A stretch of DNA of 64,000 nt. Origin: Pseudo-nitzschia pungens. Lineage: Eukaryota; Bacillariophyta; Bacillariophyceae; Bacillariales; Bacillariaceae. Where the stretch lies: the NCBI GenBank assembly GCA_037355855.1, contig CM074768.1, positions 744,001 to 808,000 on the forward strand. Reading direction: 5' to 3'. This document shows, in pieces, positions 51,262 to 61,803 of this stretch; within the stretch, counting starts at the first letter, position 1, and the number at the start of each line of letters is the position of its first letter. The notes beneath the pieces are model-generated. The model did not search any database. It was not told the DNA's origin and saw only the letters and a program-made list of their open reading frames with translations. Both the position numbers and the translations under genes were made by a program.

Positions 51262-52968
51262 ATGATTGGAAAATCAACCAGCGGCAGCAGTGGGCGAAAA
51301 GCTCTGTCGCTTTCGGCTCTCTTGTGGTCGGCGTGGCTCGTCTCGACGTGCCGATCCTTTCTTCCCTCTTCCCGAACGACAACCATCGCTCCGATCAACA
51401 TCATCAACAACAACAACAACAACATCATCAATCATATGCACACCAGTCGAACATCGCCCCTCCACTATCTGAACGACGAAACCAGCACCGGCGCTTCTGC
51501 GGTGGACAAACCGCCCATTCCTTCCGCTGCGTCCACCGAATCGTCGTCCTCGTCGTCGTCGACGCCGTCGAATCTGCTCCGGTCCTGGTTCCCCAACGAT
51601 CGGCAGATCCTCGAGTTTCGCGAACCCAGCACCAACGTGACGGTCCTGCTGATCGGTTCGATGCACTACAACCCGGCCTCGATCAAGCTGGTCGAGCGGA
51701 CCCTGACCGAGCTCGGAGAAAACCGGAGGCTGGGATCCGTCATCATCGAGTCCTGCGACATTCGCTGGAACAAGACGCAGGAAATGCTCCGGCGCCAGAA
51801 GGAAGAAGAGAGAGCGCAAAACCCGCTCTGGTTTTTGGGAGCGAGGGACGACGGAACCAGCGACGAAACCAGCGCAGCCGACGAAAGCGACGGTCCGCTT
51901 CCCTTCCGGACCAACGACCAGGACTTTTTGGGCAACGAGATGCGCGCCGCCTGGGAGGTGGCCACCTCCTACAACCGGCCGACGGTCCTGGGCGACCAGC
52001 GGATCAACGTCACGGTCGACGCCCTCAAGGCCTCGCTAAAGGAGACGGCCTCGGACCTGCTGTGGGGCGGACCCGCGGGCTGGAAGCGATCGAGGGACGA
52101 GATTGCCGAGAACTGGGACAAGACCATTCCGATCGCGGCGCTGGGCGGCAGCGGAAGCGGCAGCGGCCGAGCGACGACGGATCCGGGGGACGCCGAATCG
52201 TCGTCGTCGGCGGCGGCGGCGAAAAATGACGGACCGGCCTACCTCAACGCCGTGGCCTTTTTCGATCCCCGCCTCCTCCTGTCGCTCCCGGTGAGTCTCG
52301 TCAAGTATCCGCTGTCCTTTCTGGTCAAGGACCCGGTTCCGGTCGGGGCCTTCTTTCTGTGCATCGCGGCCCTGAATTTCTACGGGACCGGGGGCATCGA
52401 TCCGACCGCGCTGGACTGGACCGATCCACAGGCGCTGTGGGAGGCGGCGGCCGCGGCGCCTCCCCAGCACTACCACGATTCCAATTATTATTATTCCGTG
52501 CCGTGGACGGACTACGTGCTCTCGGTGGGGATCGCCCTGGTGGAAACCGTCGTCTTTGCCCGGTTGCTCCTCAAGCCGCTGCTGGCGGACCGCAACGAGA
52601 TTCTGGCCAGGAGCGTGCTGGACCAGTGCAAGCTCTTTGCGGCCGAGCCGGGGAAAGAACCCGCGGCGCGAAGTGGCGGTTCGTCGTTGCAAGGAGCGGG
52701 TGGTGGTGGATGGTTCGACCGCTGGTTCGCGGGCCCGCAAGCGGCGATGGCAATGGCGACCGGAAGCCCAACGGATGTCGACGGCGACGGCGATGCCGAA
52801 CCGGGCATTGTGTACGTGCCGGGAAGCGAGCCGGAGACGCTTCTGGCCAGAGACGGCAACAATAGCGGCGGCAACAGCAGCAACAATGGCGAAAAGGTGG
52901 TGGTGGCCGTCCTGGGCATGGCGCACTGCAACGGGGTGATGAAACTGCTCCGGGAGGGAAAAGTTTAG
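51262..52968 (+). CDS. TraB/PrgY-family protein with possible plastid presequence
   Basis: 568 residues from ATG in one exon. The TraB fold is split. An N-terminal part at about 121-165 reads VTVLLIGSMHYNPASIKLVE and then LGSVIIESCDIRW, corresponding to the G-xH and ELC--R region. The C-terminal VVAVLGMAHCNGVMKLL is the second metal-site-like segment with the GxGH pattern. A variable region with two hydrophobic segments (about 358-376 and 417-441) lies between. The N-terminus has a signal-like core (ALSLSALLWSAWLVSTC) followed by RSFLPSSR, an Arg/Ser/Thr-rich stretch with Phe near the expected cleavage site, reminiscent of a diatom bipartite plastid presequence. TraB-family relatives include membrane proteases of the TIKI type and mitochondrial or plastid proteins. 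A hydrolase role is inference. It is divergent from 46476-48845. Confidence 0.85.
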   Translation: MIGKSTSGSSGRKALSLSALLWSAWLVSTCRSFLPSSRTTTIAPINIINNNNNNIINHMHTSRTSPLHYLNDETSTGASAVDKPPIPSAASTESSSSSSSTPSNLLRSWFPNDRQILEFREPSTNVTVLLIGSMHYNPASIKLVERTLTELGENRRLGSVIIESCDIRWNKTQEMLRRQKEEERAQNPLWFLGARDDGTSDETSAADESDGPLPFRTNDQDFLGNEMRAAWEVATSYNRPTVLGDQRINVTVDALKASLKETASDLLWGGPAGWKRSRDEIAENWDKTIPIAALGGSGSGSGRATTDPGDAESSSSAAAAKNDGPAYLNAVAFFDPRLLLSLPVSLVKYPLSFLVKDPVPVGAFFLCIAALNFYGTGGIDPTALDWTDPQALWEAAAAAPPQHYHDSNYYYSVPWTDYVLSVGIALVETVVFARLLLKPLLADRNEILARSVLDQCKLFAAEPGKEPAARSGGSSLQGAGGGGWFDRWFAGPQAAMAMATGSPTDVDGDGDAEPGIVYVPGSEPETLLARDGNNSGGNSSNNGEKVVVAVLGMAHCNGVMKLLREGKV

Positions 52969-54396
52969 ATGATCCTAGCCAAGCACACGAGCACAGGAAC
53001 AACAACGACAAGTAACAAAAATATAAAAGAATTTCATCGAGATTACTCGTATTATACTACTAGAAGTAATATTTACCGGTGTGGTTGGTGGGCAGCAATA
53101 AAGTGTCTATGTGTCTATACAATCGGAATAGGAGAACCGCACTATTTTGAGTAATGAAAAAAGCTATCACAGATCGACGGTATGACAGGTTTGTGTTGTC
53201 ATCGGATCGCAATCCGAAGAAAATAGATTCAAGATCTGTCACGGGACCCTCCGACGGTTTCCTTTAATCGTGTTGCGCTGCCAAAGAGGTGAGTGGTTGA
53301 GTGAGTGAGTGAGTGAGTGAGTGATATTTCTGCTCACTGCAGCATCGATCAAACCCGATCCGCCGTTTCCCTTCGGTGCTCGGCGAGAATGAAGGAACCA
53401 TCCCATCACGCAACAACACACAACGGTATGGATACCGGGTAATCTTACTGTTACTGTTATTCGTACCGTACGAATTTGTACTCGAAATAATAATGTTGTT
53501 AGCCAACGCATGTTCTTGCTCGTGGGTCCGAAGGATCATTCCCGGTTCTTGATTGATTCATGACCTACTCGGAGTGAATCTTCAGTCCCGGTTCGCTCTG
53601 TCAGTGCTTACGTTCACCTCTACGGTAAGTTACCAGTAAATGGGACAGTGAGATCTTACCCGTATGAAGTAACCTTACGATCTGTTTTTGGCCAGCGATG
53701 GGGACGAACACACTAGACAGGTGCTACAGTAAGGTTTAATTAACGGTAAGGTTTACGGTGCAGTGTCAAGTTCTCAACGATGATTCATTCTCAACAATGT
53801 TCCAAGTGCCAATCAACCAGACACCCCACACCGCGTGATACTGAACATACAGCAATTCCTAACAGCTGGCCCCCAGTTCTACGTCAAACATTAGTACTAC
53901 GGTCTACACAAACCCACGGACAGCAAGTAACCTTAGGAATTACTGGTATGTTGTAGTTCCAGAAGGCACATGAACAAATCCCCAAATTCAATACAAGTAT
54001 TGGTACGTGTACCACACGGTTCCTGTTCCGTCGGTGACACAACTTTTCGATTTTCGCCGGGTCGGTGCGACTATCGTACTATTGGTTCGTCGTAATTAAA
54101 TCTTACTCGTCCCGATTCATTCCACTATCATTTTTTTTGTTGGTTCTGATTATTTCGACGAACATTGTTTTTCGTACGAATAGAATAGATACGCATTGCA
54201 CGGCTTGTGTCACGCACAAAATCAGAACACAAACCACACATACCAGTAAGTTACCTTTAAACTCAAAGAAGAGAAAGTTTTCTGGCATAAGATTACCGTA
54301 CGGTAGGGAACAGAACACAGAAAACACACACAAACACAAACACAAACACAAACACACACCAATTCAAAAGATCGCACCTACTGAAAACCAAAAACC
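52969..54396. other. intergenic region
   Basis: No gene seen. (GAGT)n microsatellite at 53290-53322. Dispersed GTAAGGTTTA/TAAACCTTAC palindromes near 53440, 53625, 53675 and 53728-53760. CAAACACA microsatellite at 54325-54356, just before the start codon of the next gene. Confidence 0.5.
53290..53322. repeat. (GAGT)n microsatellite
   Basis: About eight GAGT units with slight irregularity at the start (GAGTGGTTGAGTGAGTGAGT). Confidence 0.9.
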
Positions 54397-55672
54397 ATGC
54401 CGTGCTGCGATGGAAAATCCCGAACCTGTTGCAGTCTCAAGTACTCGGATCCAATCAAGTCCGATGAATGCCGCTGCGGTACGTTGTTTTAGTAACCAAT
54501 ACATGCAGTATGATTTTGGGTGGAACGTTGGAGATTGCACTTACACTTGCACTTGCGCTTGAATTCGTATGACTCAACTCGCTCACCCAAACAACATTCA
54601 TTCCTTGCGTCGGACCACACCTCACAAACACACAGGATGCGGCCTGAACAACGGCGTCTTCCAGTCCTTTGCTTGCCAGGTCTTTTTGTTCGTCGGCTTT
54701 TGCTTCTCCGTCGGAACCATGGCCGACTGCGCCCTGGTGGAAGTCTCGAACCCCCTCACGGTTCGGGTAGACGGAACCACGGCGACGCTCGTCGGCATGG
54801 CTTCCTACCGGGGAGAGGACGGACTGTGCTACTATTGGTGGGACACCGCCGAGGGAACATCCCACGGCGGTGACCAGATCGTCCACTACCTCTCGAACGT
54901 TCTGGGCAATCGATGGTTCGCCGTCCACGTCTTGTGCGGAACGGCCAGCGGCCTGGCCCTGTGCATGTTTATGTACTCCACCCTGTACTGCTGCTCGTCG
55001 CACGTGCACGGCGTCCGACTCTTTGCCGGCGCCTTCATGTGGTTGATCGCCCTTCTTCAGGCCGTGGGCGTCTCCATGCTGTACCCCTCGCAGTGGTGCG
55101 AGGACCAGGGTGGTTGCAGCATCGGGAGGAGCAGTATCTGGGGCATGGTCGCCGCTAGCTGCTTTTTCCTAGCCGGTTTCTTCTTTTTGATCATGTCGAA
55201 CCATCCCGGTAAAAAGGGCCTGAGGGAACTCGAGGCCCTGCGGAAAGAAAAGGAATCCACCGATTCCGAAGACCCGGAGACCGTCCTCGCCACGAACATG
55301 ACGGAGGATTCGGCAAGGCCTGCTGCGGAGGATTTGGAAGTCCAGTCCGTCGAAAATGAAAACAAAAACGAAACCGAAAGCGAAAATGAAGACGAAGTAG
55401 TCGAGGACGAAGAAATTTACGAAGACGAACCGTCCGAGTCCTTGAGTCTCAACGACGACGAATCCACTCTCGAGGCACCTGTGGAGAGCGGCGACGTCGA
55501 AGAGGGCAGCAACAGCGGAGGCAACGACAATGCCAAAGACGACAAGGAGGGCGAAACGACCGATCAACCCATGGTACCGAATGGCGACTCGGATCCGGCG
55601 GAAGGCAACGACCCAGACGAAACCGATCTCGTGAGGGATCCCTCGGGGACCCTGGCAGAATCCGGTAAATGA
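54397..55672 (+). CDS. Four-pass membrane protein with Cys-rich N-terminus and acidic tail
   Basis: Two exons, 54397-54478 and 54636-55672, 372 residues. Exon 1 starts MPCCDGKSRTCCSLKY, rich in Cys. Donor GTACGT, acceptor CACACAG, phase 1; the junction restores DECRCGCGLNNGVFQSFACQ. A longer frame starting at 54569 would read through the intron and is less likely. Membrane spans are at about 39-57, 122-143, 156-176 and 196-215, with a loop WCEDQGGCS between the last two. A long Glu/Asp/Asn tail follows. Layout, Cys-rich start and the WC---C loop match the protein at 1785-2820, so they may be distant relatives. It is reminiscent of four-pass junction or tetraspanin-type proteins, but the tetraspanin CCG motif is absent. 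Function unknown. Confidence 0.85.
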
Positions 55673-56189
55673 GGGGAATGTATTGTTAGCATGCGTGAAA
55701 CGAGAATAAATTTGCATTAAGTGTAATAGTATAGAATAAGAATATGATTCATTCATTGTTCACTTTACGTTGGAAAACGATTCATTCGAGTCGTCTCGAA
55801 CTAGAATTCAAAGTTAAGAACTGAAATGCAAATGCCTCGAGATATATCCCGTCAATTCGTACCATTTCCTCATCGCGTTTCGCAGCAACTGTGCAAGCTA
55901 TAGTGATTCATATGCACCGTTACATTGCTACGAATCGGATCGAAAACAACTCGTTCTTTCAGAGTAATGACGTCTTGGAATCTAGTTATTGATTGTTGAA
56001 CTTTGGAATGTTGAACAGCATGGAATCATCTGTTTACAATAATGTGTTGTTATTGCCTGATATAAGTACATCTAATAGTATAACGTCCTCAAAGGGGAAA
56101 CGATCGAAAGGCATCATAACTGATCGTACAGCATCCTTGAGCTCCCATAGCGTCAAGGTCATGCCTTAGACATCGATCTGATCGATGGA
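55673..56189. other. convergent 3' ends
   Basis: Spacer between converging genes. No gene seen. Confidence 0.5.
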
Positions 56190-59100
56190 TTAGTGTTTGT
56201 TGTGCGCCTTGAGGTTCTTCCATTGCTCCGGATAGATACCATCGGGAAGACCCACGTGATGACGAAATGCTCCCGGTAGCATGTGATCCTGGGACTCTGG
56301 CCTGACGAAGAAATGCATGGATTCTCTCCGATAGTTGGTAAGAATTCGAGGCAAACCATTCTTGGCCCAGTTGGTTTTTTTGGTACTCTCGTCTTTCAGA
56401 GGACTCTGGTGAATCCTCACGGTGTACGTTCCATCGTCGTGTGCCTTCAGGACGGAGCACGGCCAATGGCTATATTCATCGTGATTCATGTAGCCGGTCT
56501 CGTCAGAGTACCGAAAGTCACTTCCATCATCGGAATACTTTTCCAAAATTTGTTCGTCATCCAAGCTTTCCCACGGGGTGTCGGTTTTTTGGTACCAGGA
56601 TTTGCCATAATCCGAAATGAATTCTGTCCAGTATTGGCAACCGATGAAGAAATATGGATGTCCCACTGTCTTCCGCAGGTCTCCGGATATGAGATCGTTT
56701 GTAATGGGCTCTTGTTTGTGATTGAGCTCTTGCACGGTCTTAAAATTGGCAATCTTCTCCGGAGGATGCCACTTCTTGAGATGTTCAAGCCACGCCTTCT
56801 CCCAATCTTCCCCATAATCAATAAAAACTGCGCAACACCATCCGAACACAAATCGCATGCGAAATCGAGTAAGATTTTTCTGAGTATCGTAATGTACAAA
56901 AACACTCTATGCAAACTCATTCGTTGTCCGTACTTACCTTCTTCGCCCCGGGCAATCGCCCTCGTAGCGACAACTTCGAGAGCAAGTATCCTTCCGAATT
57001 TTTCTTCGATATCCTCCAGGGATTTTGAGCGCCATTCTTCGGAGGCCTTGTCCCAGCCAGAGGACCACCTAACGACGGCGTTTGGCCCTTTCGGACCGCA
57101 TTCTTTGGTTCGGACACTGCAATGGTTGATGAGTATGGCACTCGTCAACGGACAAAGGAGCATAGAACTCTCCGAATGACCGAAACAATAATTATATAGC
57201 AGATTCGTCCCTACTTTGTATTTTTCGGGGTCGTCCGCGACCGTTAAGTTTTCGCCTCTCTGGTAAATGGTCAAGGCTTCCTTATGAACCGTCTGGAGGA
57301 CTGGAGCAGGAACTATGATGTCGCCCTTGCGAATACCATACTGAGAAAATGCCCCTAAACCTGCGTCCGGTAGAGCGCTTTTTTTGGGAACCAGGTGTTC
57401 GAGACAGATACCGTTCTGTCGAATCCATTCTTTGTTCCTTGGCGCGAGAACTCCCATAGCAAGCAACCGCAAGAGTCGCTTCTTATACTCATTATCCCCA
57501 CTGGGGTAAATGCTCAATTTTTGAAATATTTTCTCTCGGTTGGGGAATGCTTTCAAAAGGATTTTCACCACGAAACTGGGGTTCACATTCGATTTGGAAT
57601 TGACCACCTTGTGCAGGAGATTCTGGGAAGCGTTTTCTGTTGGCCATGTTTCGTTTCCAAAAGGCTCCAAATCCTTGATGATTCTAGCTGCCTCCTTGAA
57701 ATCCGTTGGATAAAATATTTTGCTCTTCCAGGATTCTTCATCATCACTCCCACCTTCTCGCTTTTCCTCGCGAACGCAATGACCGTAATTTAGAAACTAC
57801 ATTATCACCACAGTCGCGGCCACCAGTAGCATCAAACAAGATGATTTTTTTTGCACACACGGACGTTTGAGTTTCAGCAATCCTTGGCATCGAATACGAG
57901 AGACGCGAAAACCATTCTTGCGTTGTCACTTACGAGTTCTTCTCCCGCGGAAACGTCCCTTGTCACGTAAAAGTCGCGCCCTAGCGTGTAGGAAAAGGCA
58001 CCCCGCCCCGGACTGTCGTATCCGACCAGGCCGTCTTGAACCGTGTCTTCGGCCATTCGAAAGTTAAGCGAGGCCAAAAGGCAATGGTGGTTTGGTATGG
58101 CACCGAAACCTGGCTGGAAATCCGATGTCATGTAAGGATGATCGTACCTCGCGTGATCACCGACACCTCTGTGCCATACATACTGTTTTTTGGCGTATGC
58201 CAATGTGAAGCAACGAAACGACAAATGGAGTGAGTGTATAGTCGGTGCATTGGCCAAAGCCAATAGATTCATCCTGTACCGAAGTTAGCCCACAATTGCT
58301 GTTCAAAGACGTACGTTCCCAAAGGTATTGTCCCACCACCTACGTCGTTCTCTACTGTTCGGCATGTTTTTGAACCGATAGCCCTCCCGAATCTGGATCG
58401 AAACCGCATCTGGTGCGTGAAGGATCGATCCTTTTTTCTGGATGTTTCGGGTCGTAAAGATTCCGTACTGAAGCAAGGAGGAAAATAAATCGTATATGAT
58501 GACAAGTCGAATAGAATTGAAAAAAAGAGTCCAGAATGAGAGGCGAATTTCACAGAACGTTTGTGACTGCAGGACAAGGCGAATTGCTTTGCTCGTTGTT
58601 CCCGAGCATTCAATTTATGGACATTTCTAACTTACACCAGGGTACGGCAACAGAGACGATGGGGCCATCCAAATTCCGCCTATATATGTGTAGTTAGAAT
58701 CGATTCGACACAATCCAAAGCAAATAGATGAGCACCAAAAATGTGAGCAAAACTTTTTATCAAAATGTTTGCGCACGAAATAAAATGTCGTATCCTCTGC
58801 CCGATTTTCAATCAATCGCCTGACAGCAGATGAGTAACATACATCGTCCGTGATCGTTATCACGCGGATCGGGTCTGATGGCGCTGTCGTCCAGAAGCAA
58901 CGTTCCCACTCCATTCGTCACTCCATTCGTCACTCCATCGTAAAACGGCTCCGCCGAGATCGTACGTGATATCCAATGATAACTTTGAAGATAGTACAAT
59001 CCTATGAAAGCTGCCATCGTCGCCATCAGAGCGGATCGAATCGTGATGGTAATGGTTACTCTTCGGTTGAGAAACAGTGACAAGGATTTATTTCTCCCCT

Positions 59101-59209
59101 TGCCATCATACACCTTGCTTCTATCGTACCCGTTGCGAGAGTGATGCGACCCGTTGGCCGATGGTGAGTTGGTGTTGCGGTGTCGGATCAGAGAGTGATC
59201 TTCCACCAT
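56190..59209 (-). CDS. Membrane-anchored protein with two tandem SET domains
   Basis: Six exons: 59209-58843, 58679-58636, 58467-58315, 58182-57934, 57796-56938, 56827-56190; 769 residues. Donors GTATGT, GTAAGT, GTACGT, GTAAGT and GTAAGT with AG acceptors, all phase-consistent. The ATG sits in GACCATGGTG. A short polar N-terminus and one hydrophobic anchor at about 51-75 precede the first SET domain (about 123-280): [31 protein letters not shown] and SAGEELFLNYG, the last two assembled only after splicing. The second SET domain (about 400-565) has [21 protein letters not shown] and [14 protein letters not shown] across the last junction. A 200-residue C-terminal part with [14 protein letters not shown] follows. 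SET enzymes transfer methyl groups to lysine, so an anchor suggests non-histone or endomembrane targets, though an import sequence is possible. It is divergent from the Mpv17 gene. Confidence 0.88.
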
Positions 59210-60750
59210 GGTCGAACAACGTTTTCTTGTGCGTTCTCGTTTCCTTCAATGGTATGATATTCGATGTTGTATATGGTAATGATCCGAATGATCTTTGAGA
59301 TGTCCCTCGACTATTTGTGATTTGTAATCGTAATGTTAATTACTTCGTACGAAGTATTATTTCGTATTCTACCGTATGATTAATGATTACCAATGAACAA
59401 TGAACCAAAGACGGGATGGGCAAGTCCGTCATCCGTCATCTGTTCCAGCGGTTGCTTCCGTTACTGTACCACTAACATAAAATATCTCTTACGAATCGTG
59501 ATACAGTGATTTTTAAGTAAAGAAACTTTTCGAGACAAAGCAAATAAATCCGTGAAGAGGCAATAATTGTTAACTTCATGCACGTGACGGAGGCAACCGT
59601 TGAGCGGAGGAAGCACGCACGCCCAAAATCATAGGCCCCCTTTCCTTAAGTCTGGAAAAACAATTATTGCTAATTATTATTTGTGTACTGATACCTTAGT
59701 GTGAAGCGTGTAGACGGGAGTGATAATTTATCAGTGTTGATTGCACTCATGGTATGTTCGAGTAACCTTACATACCAGTCACTGTATCTTTTCAAAAAAA
59801 AGGACGATAAACCTTACTGTACAATCGCGTACTTCTTTTTACGACAGAGAAAACAGAAGAGAACGAAGACGACTCGCCAGTAAAACCTAGGAAGGTTACG
59901 TTAGGCATCTGTGGGACTGAATTTTGAAAAAAAAAATAATAAGAGATCACAGTCATCATAATCGGCTACAAATTGAAAAATTTTGAATGCCATTGTTGAT
60001 GCTTATCTCTCTCATCAGAAAAAGAAAGTAACTCACTAGATAAGGCCCATTCCTTTTCATTGAGTCTCGGCACGTGGAAACGAATCCACGCTCCACATTA
60101 TTAGCATATCGCTTTCTATCTTTAACCTACTCGTCCTCTATCGCACAGAAACGTTTTTCTGTGCACATTATTCATTCTCGAGGAGGGAAACAATTACGTA
60201 GTACTTGTCGTGCAGTAGAATATTCTAAGGTACCGCATGGTACCCAACTTTTGTTGCCATGCAAAAGAAAGCTGGTGCACCCCGCCCCACCCTGCAATCA
60301 ATGGTTGTGGAGTATGAATATTATGGTTGAGACGATTGGATCCAATCGAGAACATCTTGATTGATTGAGATTGATTGACTTCTTTTCCAGTCGTGCTACT
60401 CGTGTTTGGAAGATTGCGCGATCATTTCTTCATAGTGCAATATTTTTGTTCCAAAAAAAGTTTCATCCATACCATACCGGTACACACGTGTACTGGTACG
60501 GTGATGTTGAGGATTTGCGTTGACTGACTCATCCAAAAATCAAGAAATACTAGTACCGGTAAGTTAACTTACTGACGAATTGAGATCTGAATGGTCGCAA
60601 GACAGGGTAGAGGAATATATATGGTAATTACGCAGATGGAAATACTGCAAAAATTTTATCCAAGGTACGAGCGTTTTTGTATAGACAAGGAAGGAAGTCC
60701 TTCGGGTTGACATAGAGCATAACGAGTTGGAGACGGAGGTGGAATTCAGT
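59210..60750. promoter_or_regulatory. divergent promoter region
   Basis: 1.5 kb between head-to-head genes. No coding region is supported. ATATATATGG at about 60614, some 130 bp before the Mpv17-family start, could be a TATA-like element. TAAACCTTACTG-type motifs occur near 59808. Confidence 0.3.
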
Positions 60751-61803
60751 ATGAGCAATGTTTCTCTGAGAATTGGGTGGCAACGGTTTGGTCGTCTTGG
60801 CTTGCTGGCATTGGCATCTGTCGTGGGGACCGCGTTTCAATCATTGAGTGGTAGTCCCACTGCACCATGGATACAACCGGTGGGTGCGTTTGTTTTCCCC
60901 TCCAGAAAAGCTGTTGCTGTTTCCAACGCTGTTCCGAAGGGCCAAATCCAATCAATCACTTTTCTGGCTCGAGATGGCGGTATTTATTACGTGTCGGTCC
61001 CCCCTGAAAACGGAAGTTTTGGGACAGAAACGAAAACAACGAGGCTCTCGGCTTTGCCAGAATTAGCTTCAATGATTTCGGGTACATATGGAACGGCCCT
61101 CCTCGAGTACCCACTTCCGACCAAATCATTAACTGCGGGTGCGCTCTGCGGGATTGGAGATATAATGGCCCAGAGCAGAGATTCGAACAACGAACAATAC
61201 AACTTGCAACGAACGCTTCGTTTTGCCTCCAAGGGTTGTGTCGGAGGGATCCTTTGGTCGTTTTGGTACAATCAAATCGACAGCTTTCTCAGTCTGCAAG
61301 ACGATTTCGATGTCGGCGAAGCCACGAGTGGCGATGTACAACCAACCCAATCGCTCTCGCTGTACGCTTTGACTGGAGCAATATTCTCGGCCAACGTGAA
61401 CGCCTCGTTTCTAGCATTTTCCAAGGCCCACCTGGCCGCCGTGACGACCGTGTTTTCGATTTTGATCGAACAATTCTTTTGGTGTCCCCTGGTGTACGGG
61501 ACGTTTGAGATACCGGTCTCGACCCTGATGAATGGCGGGGAAATATCCAGCATCCTGGGCGAAGTCAAGAGCAAACTGAACGGCTTACTGGTATCAAACG
61601 CCAAGGTTTGGACTCTAGCGAACCTCATCATTTACAATTCACCCCTTGAGTGGAGGCTGATTATTGGAAATTGCATCGACATTTTCTGGCAGAGCATCGT
61701 GTCGGACGTCTCGGCCGATTGCGGTGGACCGGGGCAGGAGGATTGCCCAGTCGTGACGTTACCCGAGGAAGAGGTTAGCATTGAGATCAAAATCAGCAGA
61801 TGA
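60751..61803 (+). CDS. Mpv17/PMP22-family membrane protein, probably plastid-targeted
   Basis: 350 residues from the ATG at 60751; the frame is open eight codons further upstream without an ATG. Family motifs: LLEYPLPTKSLTAGALCGIG followed by DIMAQ at the start of the domain, the middle FWYNQIDSF, and the C-terminal signature VSNAKVWTLANLIIYN then WRLIIGNCIDIFWQSIVSD, which corresponds to the W--N---VP-------N----W--YLS block. Animal and yeast members are small four-helix channels of mitochondria or peroxisomes. Here the N-terminal extension (about 100 residues) starts with a signal-like segment LGLLALASVVGTAFQSLSG. GTAFQ resembles the ASAF-type cleavage motif of diatom plastid presequences, so a plastid envelope or thylakoid-side location is likely. 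Alternatively it is mitochondrial. Confidence 0.9.
   Translation: MSNVSLRIGWQRFGRLGLLALASVVGTAFQSLSGSPTAPWIQPVGAFVFPSRKAVAVSNAVPKGQIQSITFLARDGGIYYVSVPPENGSFGTETKTTRLSALPELASMISGTYGTALLEYPLPTKSLTAGALCGIGDIMAQSRDSNNEQYNLQRTLRFASKGCVGGILWSFWYNQIDSFLSLQDDFDVGEATSGDVQPTQSLSLYALTGAIFSANVNASFLAFSKAHLAAVTTVFSILIEQFFWCPLVYGTFEIPVSTLMNGGEISSILGEVKSKLNGLLVSNAKVWTLANLIIYNSPLEWRLIIGNCIDIFWQSIVSDVSADCGGPGQEDCPVVTLPEEEVSIEIKISR

Noticed and set aside
54065..54562. 165-residue frame before the second four-pass gene
   Set aside because: A different frame of the region that contains the real first exon (54397-54478) and its intron.
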